From positions 1-45,561 of the forward strand of contig DAHVAJ010000109.1 of assembly GCA_027314705.1 (NCBI GenBank): a stretch of 45,561 bases of DNA. Direction: 5' to 3'. Below the pieces are notes generated by a model. That model ran no database searches. It was not told the origin of the DNA and saw only the letters and a list, made by a program, of their open reading frames with translations. Made by a program: the position numbers and the translations under genes. The stretch is from Acidimicrobiaceae bacterium. Lineage in GTDB: Bacteria; Actinomycetota; Acidimicrobiia; Acidimicrobiales; RAAP-2. Below are positions 35,087 to 42,707 of the stretch, piece after piece (position 1 is the stretch's first letter; each line of letters opens with the position of its first letter).

Positions 35087-35554
35087 GTGCCGCTGCTCGT
35101 CGTCCGCCACGCCCGCGCCGGACGGCGAAGCGCCTATCGGGGCGACGACCGCCAGCGCCCCCTCACCGCCCGAGGCCGGGCCCAGGCCGAGGCCCTGGTC
35201 GAGAGCCTGGCCCCCTACCGCCCCCGTCGCATCCTGTCGAGCCCCTACGTGCGTTGTTTCGAGACGGTGCGCCCCCTCGCCGTCGCCCTCGGGGTGCCCG
35301 TCGAGGGCGTCGACACCCTGGCCGAGGGTCACGGCAAGGCGGTCGTCCGGCTGGTGGAGCGCATGGTGGGCGAGCCCGCCGTGCTCTGTACCCACGGCGA
35401 CGTCGCCGACGTGCTGCTCGAGGCCCTGGCCGGCGACCGGTCGGCGACGGTCCGCCACGAGCTGCGCCTCCTCAAGGGGGAGGTGTGGGTGGTGCAGTCG
35501 ACCGGGACCCGCCTGGCCATCGTCGATCACCTCCATCCCCGGCCCCGGAGATGA
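35087..35554 (+). CDS. SixA-like histidine phosphatase
   Basis: The 155-residue protein begins VPLLVVRHARAGRR, the phosphohistidine loop (RHA) of the histidine phosphatase superfamily. RPLTARGRAQAEALVESL and RILSSPYVRCFETVRPLA supply the second Arg, and VLCTHGDVADVLLEAL the second catalytic His. The small size matches SixA, which removes phosphate from phosphohistidine proteins; related forms hydrolyse nucleotides or sugar phosphates. It lies 57 bases upstream of murL. The GTG start is chosen at the beginning of similarity. Confidence 0.85.
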   Translation: MPLLVVRHARAGRRSAYRGDDRQRPLTARGRAQAEALVESLAPYRPRRILSSPYVRCFETVRPLAVALGVPVEGVDTLAEGHGKAVVRLVERMVGEPAVLCTHGDVADVLLEALAGDRSATVRHELRLLKGEVWVVQSTGTRLAIVDHLHPRPRR

Positions 35555-35611
35555 GCCCGCCGGCGGCCCCCTGGCGGGGGAGGATCCTCCCGCCGGTAAC
35601 CTGACCGCCCG

Positions 35612-36994
35612 ATGCACCCCCCCGACCGCTTCGACCCGGACTCCTTCACCACCTTCCGGGTGACGCGGCGGTCCTACGACCCCGGCACCCGCACGGTCGC
35701 CCTCCACTACGCCCTCGACGACCGGATCGCCTTCACCGAGACGCTCACCTTCGAGACCCCGCCCCCGCCCGGACGGACCCCCTCCGGCCCCGGGTTCGAC
35801 CGGGCCCTCCTCCACCTCCACGTGGCCGCCGGGACGAGCTACTACAAGACGGCGGCGCCACCGGAGGTGGTCGTCGAGGGGGTGGCCCTCACCGAGGTCG
35901 AGGCCGGGGTCCATCACCACCTCTACGACGACGGGCTGCGCGAGTTCGCCGTGGCCAACGGCCTGCCCGTGCCCCGACCGGTCACCGTCCGGGCCGACGG
36001 CGGGATCCGGGCCCTCCCCGAACCGCCGCCTGGGGCCCTCGGGCGCGGGCTCGTGGTCCCGATCGGCGGGGGCAAGGACTCCCTCGTGCTCCTCGAGGCC
36101 GTGCGCGGCCTGGCACCCCGGCTGTTCGCCGTGAACCCGCACCCGCTGGTCGAGGAGCTGGCCGCCGAGGCCGGCCTCGACCTCCTCGTCGTCCGCCGGA
36201 CCCTCGACCCCGGCCTCGCCGCCCTTCACGCGGCCGGTGCCCGCAACGGGCACGTGCCGGTGACCGCCATCGTCTCCCTGGTGGCTGTGGTCGGCGCCTT
36301 CCTCTACGGCTACGACACCGTCGCCCTGGCCGTCGAGCGCTCGGCCAGCGAGGAGACCGTCGTCGTCGGCGGGGTGCCGGTCAACCACCAGTACTCGAAG
36401 AGCCTGGCGTTCGAGCACCACCTCCGGGAGCTCCTGGTCCACTCGGTGGCGCCCGACCTGACGTGGGGATCGGCGCTCCGCCCCTGGTCGGAGCTGGCCA
36501 TCGCCCGGGCCTTCTCCCGGCTCACCCGCTACCACCCGACGTTCTGCAGCTGCAACACGGCCTTCCGGGCCGACGCCGGCCCCGGCGACCGGTGGTGCGG
36601 CCGGTGCCCCAAGTGCCGCTTCGTGGCCCTCGTCCTGGCCCCGTTCCTCGGCCCCGACCGGGTGTCGGAGCTCCTCGGCGCCGACCTGTTCGCCGACCCC
36701 GAGGGTGTCCCGGGCTTCGCCGCCCTCATGAGCACCGACGACAAGCCCTTCGAGTGCGTGGGGGAACGGCGCGAGTCGGCCGCCGCGCTTCGGCTGCTGG
36801 CCGGGCGACCGGAGTGGCGGTCGTCCCCGGTGGTCGCCGCCCTGGCCCCGGTGGCCGAGCGGCTGGTGGACCGGGCCGCCGTCGACGAGCTCCTCGCCCC
36901 CGACCCGTCCCTGGCCTTCCCCGACCCCGAGGTCGCCGCGGCGGTCGACGCCTTCCTGTCGGCCGCCCCGACCGAGGGCGCGGCGCCCGGGTGA
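35612..36994 (+). CDS. murL: UDP-MurNAc-L-Ala-L-Glu epimerase
   Basis: The 460-residue protein matches MurL, which inverts the terminal L-Glu of UDP-MurNAc-L-Ala-L-Glu using ATP. It has an N-terminal beta domain (FRVTRRSYDPGTRTVALHYAL, LHLHVAAGTSYYKTAAPPEV), then a PP-loop-like ATP site IGGGKDSLV (151-159), HQYSKSLAFEHHLR, and a Cys cluster FCSCN...WCGRCPKC (Cys312, 314, 329, 332, 335) followed by DDKPFECVGERRES. The adjoining murD homologue, joined by a GTGA overlap, strongly supports the call. A TAACCT box is 9 bases before the ATG and no ribosome-binding site is obvious, so it may be leaderless. Confidence 0.88.
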   Translation: MHPPDRFDPDSFTTFRVTRRSYDPGTRTVALHYALDDRIAFTETLTFETPPPPGRTPSGPGFDRALLHLHVAAGTSYYKTAAPPEVVVEGVALTEVEAGVHHHLYDDGLREFAVANGLPVPRPVTVRADGGIRALPEPPPGALGRGLVVPIGGGKDSLVLLEAVRGLAPRLFAVNPHPLVEELAAEAGLDLLVVRRTLDPGLAALHAAGARNGHVPVTAIVSLVAVVGAFLYGYDTVALAVERSASEETVVVGGVPVNHQYSKSLAFEHHLRELLVHSVAPDLTWGSALRPWSELAIARAFSRLTRYHPTFCSCNTAFRADAGPGDRWCGRCPKCRFVALVLAPFLGPDRVSELLGADLFADPEGVPGFAALMSTDDKPFECVGERRESAAALRLLAGRPEWRSSPVVAALAPVAERLVDRAAVDELLAPDPSLAFPDPEVAAAVDAFLSAAPTEGAAPG

Positions 36995-38376
36995 GGCTCG
37001 CCGAGGCCCTCGCCGGGCGCCTGGCCATCTGGGGCACCGGCCAGGAGGGACTGGGCCTCGCCGTCCTGGCCCTGGCCCGCGGCGTCGAGCCCCTGCTCGT
37101 CGACGACCGGCCGGCGGAGGCCGCGGCCCGGGCCCGCGCCCTCGGTCACGACCTCCCCGTCGTGGCCCCGGGCGCCGCGGCGTGGACGGCCGTCGACGTG
37201 GTCGTCCGCTCGCCGGGAGTGAGCCGCTACCGGCCCGAGCTGGGCGCCGCCCGGGCCGCCGGGGCGCGGGTGACCACGGCCATGGCGCTCTGGCTCGAGG
37301 ACGTGGCCGGGGAGCGGGTGGTGGCGGTGACGGGCACCAAGGGGAAGTCCACGACGGCCGCCCTGACCGCGGCGGTGCTGGCCGCCGACGGCTGGGACGT
37401 CGAGCTGCTGGGCAACATCGGCGTGCCGGTCACCACGGCCTACGACCGGCCCCCGGCCGGGGTCTGGGTGGTCGAGGTCTCGTCCTTCCAGGCCGCCGAC
37501 GTGACCCGGACGCCCGGGGTGGTCGTGCTCACCGGGCTGGCGCCCGACCACCTCGACTGGCACGGCGGCGTCGAGGCCTACTACCGGGACAAGCTCCGCC
37601 TGGTGACCGCCGGGCCCCCGGGGGAACTGGCCGTGAACGCGGCCAGCGACGAGGCGGTGCGCCGCACGGCCGGCCATGCCCGCCGGACGCTCTACGGACC
37701 CACCGGGCGGGTACGGGCGGCGCCCGACGGCACCGTCGAGCTCGACGGTGCGCCCCTCATCGACGGCGCCCGCCTCGGCCTCCCCGGACGCCACAACCTC
37801 GACAACCTCTGCGGCGCGGTGGCGGGAGCGCTCCTCGTGGCCGGCCGCCCGCCCACCCCCGGCGCCGTGGCCCGGGCGGTCGACGGCTTCGCCGGCCTCC
37901 CGTCGCGCTGCATGCCGCTCGGTGAGCGCGACGGGAGGACCTTCGTGGACGACGCCCTGGCGTCGAACCCGTCGGCCACGGCCGCCTCGGTGGCCGCCTT
38001 CGCCGGCCGCCCCCTCACCGTGGTGCTCGGGGGTGCCGACCGCGGGGTCGACCCCGAACCGCTGGTGGCCGCCCTCACCGCCCACCGCCCGCCGCCCACC
38101 GCACTGGTCCTGCCCCCGGACCCCGAGCGGCTGGCCGGGGCGCTGACCGACCGCTTGGTCGCCGCCGGGGGCGTGGTGCGCGCCGTGGCCGATCTGGGCG
38201 AGGCGGTGGCCGTGGCCGCGTCGTGCACACCGCCGGGCGGCGTCGTGCTCTTCTCGCCGGGGGCGCCGACGCCCGAGGGTGGTGGCGGGTACCGGGCCCG
38301 CAGCCGGGCCTTCGCCGAGGCCGCCGGGCTGGACGCGGCGGGGGGCCGAGCCCCGGGCCGGCCGGTCCCGGATTGA
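36991..38376 (+). CDS. murD2: UDP-MurNAc-L-alanine--glutamate ligase (MurD2 type, probably L-Glu adding)
   Basis: The 461-residue Mur ligase has an N-terminal UDP-binding domain (LAIWGTGQEGLGLAVLALARG), central ATP domain with P-loop TGTKGKSTTAAL (about 114-125), LLGNIGVP, VVEVSSFQA, LAPDHLDWHGGVEAYYRDKL, and C-terminal domain GLPSRCMPLGERDGRTFVDDALASNP. Ordinary MurD adds D-Glu; proteins paired with MurL add L-Glu, which MurL then epimerises. That pairing, not a diagnostic residue, is the reason for calling MurD2. It is coupled to murL by a 4-base overlap. It could be the only MurD of the genome or a second one. Confidence 0.85.
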   Translation: MRLAEALAGRLAIWGTGQEGLGLAVLALARGVEPLLVDDRPAEAAARARALGHDLPVVAPGAAAWTAVDVVVRSPGVSRYRPELGAARAAGARVTTAMALWLEDVAGERVVAVTGTKGKSTTAALTAAVLAADGWDVELLGNIGVPVTTAYDRPPAGVWVVEVSSFQAADVTRTPGVVVLTGLAPDHLDWHGGVEAYYRDKLRLVTAGPPGELAVNAASDEAVRRTAGHARRTLYGPTGRVRAAPDGTVELDGAPLIDGARLGLPGRHNLDNLCGAVAGALLVAGRPPTPGAVARAVDGFAGLPSRCMPLGERDGRTFVDDALASNPSATAASVAAFAGRPLTVVLGGADRGVDPEPLVAALTAHRPPPTALVLPPDPERLAGALTDRLVAAGGVVRAVADLGEAVAVAASCTPPGGVVLFSPGAPTPEGGGGYRARSRAFAEAAGLDAAGGRAPGRPVPD

Positions 38377-38432
38377 CACCTCGGACCGCCGGGGCCACGA
38401 TGAACGCCGTCCGCGGCGGGCGGAGGGGGGCC

Positions 38433-39539
38433 ATGGGCGAGATCACCGTCATCACCGACCGACCCGTCGCCGTCGCCGGCCAGGCCGACCGGGCGCGGGG
38501 GACCGTCCTCGTCGATCCGACCGTGCTGGCCGACGTCCTCGGGTGGGAGCTCACGTCGAGCGGGCTGTGCCGCGGCGACCGCTGCGTGCCGGTGGCCGAC
38601 CCGGCCGTGCTCCTGGCCGGCGACCGGCTCGACCTGGTGGCCGTGGCCGCGGCCGTGGGCCAGGCCGCCGTGGTCGACCTCGACGCGGGGCTGGTGGCCC
38701 TGGCCCTCCCGGCCGAGCTCCGCCGCCGTGCCCTGCACGACCTGGTGGCCGCCCCCTTCGCCCTGCCCGACCTCGAGGGCACGGTCCACACCCTCGAGGA
38801 GTGGCGGGGGAGCAAGAAGCTGCTCGTGGCCTTCGCCAGCTGGTGCGGGTGCCGCTACGACCTGCCCGGGTGGCAGGCCCTCCACGACGAGCTGGCCGGC
38901 GAGGGCTTCACCGTCCTCGCCGTGGCCATCGACCAGGACCCCGAGGACGTGCGGCCCTTCACCGCGGGTGTCTCGCTGCCCGTGCTGTACGACCGGCACC
39001 ATCTGCTCACCGAGCTCTACGCCATCTCCAACGTGCCCACCGTGGTCTGGATCGACGAGGACGACCGCATCGTCCGTCCCAACAGCGAGGCCTTCGGCAC
39101 CGACCTCTTCGCCGGGTTCACCGGCGCGGTCTCGGGTCCGCACCTCGACCTGGTCCGTCGCTGGGTCCGCACCGGCGAGGTGCCCCTCGACGCGGCCGAG
39201 GCCCGGGGGGCGGTGGCCGATCTGAGCGTCGACGAGGTCGCGGCCCGGCTCCACTTCCGGGTGGCCGCCGAGGCCCACCGTCGGGGCGACACCGCCGCGA
39301 CCCGGCGCCACCTCGACCGGGCGGCCGCGCTGGCCCCCGACGACCTGACCGTCTGGCGGGCCGGCATGCCCCTCGTGGGGGAGGACCCCTTCGGGTCGGG
39401 GTTCCTCGACCGGTACGAGGCGTGGACGGCCCGGGGGAGCCCGGCCCACCGGCTCCGCACGCCGGACGACGCCCCGGCCCCGGCTCAGCTCACGGCGTCC
39501 TCGTCCACCGGGGGCACCGGCGACGCGCGGCGGGCCTGA
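38433..39539 (+). CDS. Redoxin (TlpA/AhpC-like) protein with CxC motif and helical tail
   Basis: The 368-residue cytoplasmic protein has an N-terminal domain of about 105 residues including GLCRGDRCVPVADPAVLL. A thioredoxin-like domain (about 108-245) follows: FALPDLEGTVHTLEEW, FASWCGCRYDLPGWQALHDELAGEGF and AISNVPTVVWIDEDDRIV (cis-Pro). The redox site is WCGC (Cys138, Cys140), a CxC rather than CxxC. The C-terminus has a TPR-like pair (AAEAHRRGDTAATRRHLDRA). A thiol oxidoreductase role is likely, partner unknown. The ATG at 38433 is preferred over 38400 because GGAGGGGGG precedes it. Its 3' end overlaps a convergent gene by 55 bases. Confidence 0.78.
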   Translation: MGEITVITDRPVAVAGQADRARGTVLVDPTVLADVLGWELTSSGLCRGDRCVPVADPAVLLAGDRLDLVAVAAAVGQAAVVDLDAGLVALALPAELRRRALHDLVAAPFALPDLEGTVHTLEEWRGSKKLLVAFASWCGCRYDLPGWQALHDELAGEGFTVLAVAIDQDPEDVRPFTAGVSLPVLYDRHHLLTELYAISNVPTVVWIDEDDRIVRPNSEAFGTDLFAGFTGAVSGPHLDLVRRWVRTGEVPLDAAEARGAVADLSVDEVAARLHFRVAAEAHRRGDTAATRRHLDRAAALAPDDLTVWRAGMPLVGEDPFGSGFLDRYEAWTARGSPAHRLRTPDDAPAPAQLTASSSTGGTGDARRA

Positions 39540-39994
39540 CGCCGCACGAACTTCAAGACGGCGATGTGCTTGTCCGTGTCCCTCTCCATGAGGCGCACCA
39601 GGAGCGGCCACAGGTTGGTGTCGCCGAGGTCCCGGAGCGTCGAGGCCAGCCGGTGCAGCTCGCGCTGGTCGTCCCGCTCGCGCTGGAGCAGCGCGTCGGT
39701 CAGCGCCACCACCCGGGCCGGGTCCGACCCCCAGTGGTCGAGCCGGGGTACGGCCGGGGTGCCGCCGCCCAGCTCGGCGTCGGTGCGCAGCGAGTCGGCC
39801 AGCTGGGCGAAGAGCCGGTGGTGGCGCACCTCGTCCTCGACGATGAGCCCCACCAGGTAGGCGAAGGCCCCCGAGCCGGAGGACTCGGCCGCCTCGCGGT
39901 ACTCGGTCAGCAGCTCCTGCTCGGCTGCCTCGTGTCCGGTGAGGTGCTGGTAGAGCTCGTTCTCCCAGACGCTCGCTCCGATGAGTTTCGCCAC
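39485..39994 (-). CDS. Ferritin-like domain protein
   Basis: The 169-residue all-helical protein has paired metal-ligand patterns. EAAEQELLTEYREAAES and VEDEVRHHRLFAQLAD (E-x-x-H-H) form the first helix pair. RERDDQRELHRLAS and LMERDTDKHIAVLKFV (E-x-x-x-x-x-H) form the second. This is the carboxylate di-iron arrangement of ferritin/rubrerythrin-like proteins. A role in iron handling or peroxide defence is inferred. The GTG has GGGAGG 6 bases upstream. It reads convergently into the end of the redoxin gene. Confidence 0.7.
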   Translation of the reverse strand: MAKLIGASVWENELYQHLTGHEAAEQELLTEYREAAESSGSGAFAYLVGLIVEDEVRHHRLFAQLADSLRTDAELGGGTPAVPRLDHWGSDPARVVALTDALLQRERDDQRELHRLASTLRDLGDTNLWPLLVRLMERDTDKHIAVLKFVRRQARRASPVPPVDEDAVS

Positions 39995-40120
39995 GGTCGC
40001 CTCCCTTGGGCCGTCCCGGCCCTGCTCGGGCCGCGCCGTGATCCTCGCGCCCGGTGGTCGGTCCGGACAGGGCCGTTGGTCCCAGATGGGCGGGCGGGGC
40101 GCCTGGCCCACCGCGGCTCC

Positions 40121-40126
40121 TACAGT
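40121..40126 (+). promoter_or_regulatory. -10 box TACAGT upstream of ferredoxin gene
   Basis: TACAGT fits TANNNT and would give a leader of roughly 43 bases that ends with GGGGAGGAGGCC before the ferredoxin GTG. Confidence 0.4.
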
Positions 40127-40176
40127 GCAGGGACGTCCCGGTGCGGCCGGACCGCCGGGGTGGGGAGGAGGCCGAG

Positions 40177-40371
40177 GTGCGGGTACGGATCGACGGTGAC
40201 CGATGCACCGGGCACGGGCGGTGCTACACGTTGGCCCCCGAGGTCTTCGGCTGCGACGACCGGGGGTTCGGCGAGGTGGCCGCCGACGGGGACGTCGACC
40301 CGGCCCTCGAGGGCCCGGCCCGGCTGGCCGCGGCCAACTGCCCCGAGGAGGCCGTGTTCCTGGAGGGGTGA
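40177..40371 (+). CDS. Small 3Fe-4S-type ferredoxin
   Basis: The 64-residue protein begins VRVRIDGDRCTGHGRCYTLAPEVFG and ends AAANCPEEAVFLEG. Cys10 and Cys16 (C-x5-C) and Cys55 (CPEEA) are the ligands of actinobacterial 3Fe-4S ferredoxins that feed cytochrome P450s or Rieske oxygenases; Cys26 is an extra cysteine. No P450 or reductase gene lies in the window. The GTG was chosen because GGAGGAGG precedes it and similarity starts there; the longer upstream frame is unlikely. The thioesterase gene follows after 64 bases. Confidence 0.88.
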   Translation: MRVRIDGDRCTGHGRCYTLAPEVFGCDDRGFGEVAADGDVDPALEGPARLAAANCPEEAVFLEG

Positions 40372-40435
40372 CCGCCTCCCCCGGTACGCTCTCCGCCGTC
40401 GCCCCGTCCGGGGCCTGGCCCAGGAGGTCCGAACC

Positions 40436-41287
40436 ATGCCCGCCCTCGACGACCTGCTGGCCGTGCTGACCCTGGAGCCGGCCGGCGGTTCGGTGTGGCG
40501 CGGGGGCAGCCTCGACCTCGGGGGTCCGGTGGTCTTCGGCGGCCAGCTCCTGGCCCAGACGCTCCTCGCCGCCGGGGCCGCCGTGCCCGACAAGGAGGTC
40601 AAGTCCCTCCACACCGTGTTCGCCCGGGGGGCGTCGACGGCCGAGCCCCTGGAGTTCGCCGTCGACGTCCAGCAGTCGGGGCGGTCGTTCGCCACCGCCG
40701 CCGTGACCGTGCGGCAGGCCGAGCGCCTGTGCGTGAGCTCGTTGGTGCTCCTCCACGCCCCCGACGACGACCTCATCCGCCACCAGGTCCCCGCGCCCGA
40801 CGTCGGCCCGCCCGCCGCGGCCGTGCCGTCGGCCCACTCGAGCGCGTTCTGGGAGGTGCGCACGGTCGGCGGGGTCGACGTGGCCGACCCCGACGCCGTG
40901 GGCCCGGCCACGCTCGGCATCTGGACCCGCTTCCCGGGCGCCCCCGACGACCCGGACGTCGGACGGGCGCTCCTGGCCTTCGCCTCCGACGGGTTCCTCA
41001 TCGGGACGGCCATGCGCCCCCACCCCGGGGTGGGCCAGTCGCTCGCCCACCGGACCGTCTCGACCAGCGTGATCACCCACACCCTCGCCTTCCACGGGCC
41101 GGTGCCGGCCGGGCGGTGGCTCCTGCTCGATCACGAGAGTCCGGCCGCCGGCGCCGGCCGCAGCTACGGCCGGGCCCACGTGTTCACCGAGGACGGGGTG
41201 CTCGTGGCGTCGTTCGCCCAGGAGAACCTGATCCGCGCCTTCGCCTCCGACCGGGCACCGTCCCCCGGGGAGCGGGCCGCCCACTGA
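40436..41287 (+). CDS. Acyl-CoA thioesterase (TesB, type II double hotdog)
   Basis: This 283-residue cytoplasmic protein hydrolyses acyl-CoA to free acid. It contains two hotdog halves: GGPVVFGGQLLAQTLLAAGAAVPDKEVKSLHTVFARGA (with the family G-Q-x-x-x-Q segment and long helix) and the C-terminal SLAHRTVSTSVITHTLAFHGP, HESPAAGAGRSYGRAHVFTEDGVLVASFAQENLIR. TesB active-site Asp/Thr/Gln positions appear preserved by alignment in memory (Gln of FAQENL). The ATG has AGGAGGT 8 bases upstream; a TACGCT box at 40385-40390 may be its promoter. It fits the lipid-oxidising setting of this region. Confidence 0.92.
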   Translation: MPALDDLLAVLTLEPAGGSVWRGGSLDLGGPVVFGGQLLAQTLLAAGAAVPDKEVKSLHTVFARGASTAEPLEFAVDVQQSGRSFATAAVTVRQAERLCVSSLVLLHAPDDDLIRHQVPAPDVGPPAAAVPSAHSSAFWEVRTVGGVDVADPDAVGPATLGIWTRFPGAPDDPDVGRALLAFASDGFLIGTAMRPHPGVGQSLAHRTVSTSVITHTLAFHGPVPAGRWLLLDHESPAAGAGRSYGRAHVFTEDGVLVASFAQENLIRAFASDRAPSPGERAAH

Positions 41288-41299
41288 GTCCCGTCCGGC

Positions 41300-42490
41300 T
41301 CAGGCCGGCACGCCCACCCCCATGAGGCCGGCGAGGTTGCCGCCCATGATCCGCGCCGCCGTCTCGGCAGAGAGCCCGCTCAGCTCGTCGACGTAGCTGA
41401 GCGGGTCCTTCAGGCCCTCCGGATGGGGGTAGTCGCTGCCGAAGAGGACGTGGTCGTCCCCGACCAGGTCGACCAGGTCCTGGAGGTCGTCCTCCCAGAA
41501 CGGGTTGACGTAGACGCACCGGCGGAAGGCCTCGGTCGGGTCCTCGTCGAACTGCTGGGGCATCTTGTCGTAGGCGTCGGCGAGGTCGTGGAGCAGCGGG
41601 CCGACCCAGTTGGCGCCGTTCTCGACGGCCGCCACCTTGAGGCCGGGGAAGCGGCTGAAGGCGCCGTGGCAGACCATGGCGGCCATGGCGTCGCAGATCG
41701 GTCGCTTGCCCTGGGTGAGCATGCGGAAGGGCGAGGGTTGGAAGGGGAGGAACTCCGAGCTCGACTCCCACAGGTTGGCGATCTGGTGGTAGCCGCTGTC
41801 CGACGCATGCATGCCGACCAGGATCCCGGCGTCCTGGATGCGGTCCCAGATGGGGTCGAACTGGGGAAGGCCGGGGGAGCGGCCGCCCTGGTACCCGGGT
41901 ACCGGTGCCGGCCGGATGAGCACGCAGCGGGCCCCGCGTTCGAGCACCCAGTCGAGCTCCTCGAGCGCCCGGTCCACCAGCCCCATGAAGATCACCGGGG
42001 TGGCGAAGATGCGGTCCTCGTAGTTGAACTGCCAGGTCTCGAACATCCACTGGTTGAAGGCGTGGACCATGGCCTGGATGAGGTCCGGGTCGTCCTTGAT
42101 GCGCTCCTCGATCACACTGGCCAGGGTCGGGAACATGAGGGTCCGGTCGACGCCCTGCTCGTCCATGCGCACCAGCCGGGGCTCGGCCGAGCGGAAGGCC
42201 GGGTCGCACCGGATGGGTTCGCCGATGAGCTCGCGGTACGACTTCCCGTCGGGGTTGCCGTGGCGGTAGAACTCCTCCTGGGCCCCGGGGGCGGCCACCA
42301 CGTCGAAGGTGGGGTTGGGGATGTACTCGCTGATCTGGCCGCGGAGCACGAGTTTCGTCCGACCCCGCACCTCCACGTAGTCGACGGCCCGGGCGAACTC
42401 CTTGGGCAGGTACTTCGTGAAGGCCTCCCGCGATTCGTAGAGATGGTTGTCGGCGTCGAAGACGGGGAAGTCGAGCGTTCGCGATGGCAC
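41300..42490 (-). CDS. Amidohydrolase family 2 (metal-dependent hydrolase)
   Basis: The 396-residue PF04909-type TIM-barrel protein begins SRTLDFPVFDADNHLYESREAFTKYLPKEF, the usual N-terminal metal region with DADNH instead of HxH. Later blocks are MDEQGVDRTLMFPTL, LIRPAPVPGYQGGRSPG, ILVGMHASDSGYHQ (metal His), AVENGANWVGPLL and HVLFGSDYPHPEGLKDP (catalytic Asp). Relatives act as decarboxylases or hydrolases of aromatic ring-cleavage products; mycobacterial and acidimicrobial copies are many. The GTG at 42490 has GAGAGGGGG upstream; a longer frame to 42598 lacks family similarity. Confidence 0.9.
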   Translation of the reverse strand: MPSRTLDFPVFDADNHLYESREAFTKYLPKEFARAVDYVEVRGRTKLVLRGQISEYIPNPTFDVVAAPGAQEEFYRHGNPDGKSYRELIGEPIRCDPAFRSAEPRLVRMDEQGVDRTLMFPTLASVIEERIKDDPDLIQAMVHAFNQWMFETWQFNYEDRIFATPVIFMGLVDRALEELDWVLERGARCVLIRPAPVPGYQGGRSPGLPQFDPIWDRIQDAGILVGMHASDSGYHQIANLWESSSEFLPFQPSPFRMLTQGKRPICDAMAAMVCHGAFSRFPGLKVAAVENGANWVGPLLHDLADAYDKMPQQFDEDPTEAFRRCVYVNPFWEDDLQDLVDLVGDDHVLFGSDYPHPEGLKDPLSYVDELSGLSAETAARIMGGNLAGLMGVGVPA

Positions 42491-42557
42491 GTGGGCCCCC
42501 TCTCGCTGTGGCGGTGGCGGCCCCCGGCCCGCGGTCGGCCCCACACCTTCGGCACGT

Positions 42558-42572
42558 GACGCATGCTGCGTC
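42558..42572. promoter_or_regulatory. Palindrome GACGCATGCTGCGTC in divergent region
   Basis: Perfect 6-base arms around TGC, between the amidohydrolase and methyltransferase genes, 68 bases before the former start. It could be an operator for a dimeric regulator. Chance occurrence in GC-rich DNA is possible. Confidence 0.35.
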
Positions 42573-42694
42573 TCGCCAGGTGAGAAGGACGTTATCACCG
42601 GACCTCGGCCGGCTCAACGCCGGCACCCCGGCCGCGCCGACCGGAGGGCCGCGACCCGGGCCGGGCACGGTCACCGGCCGCCCCCCGGGGTGGC

Positions 42695-42700
42695 TAGGGT
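42695..42700 (+). promoter_or_regulatory. -10 box TAGGGT of leaderless methyltransferase gene
   Basis: TAGGGT ends exactly 7 bases before the ATG at 42708, identical in sequence and spacing to the glycerate kinase promoter. Confidence 0.55.
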
Positions 42701-42707
42701 GCCGCAG

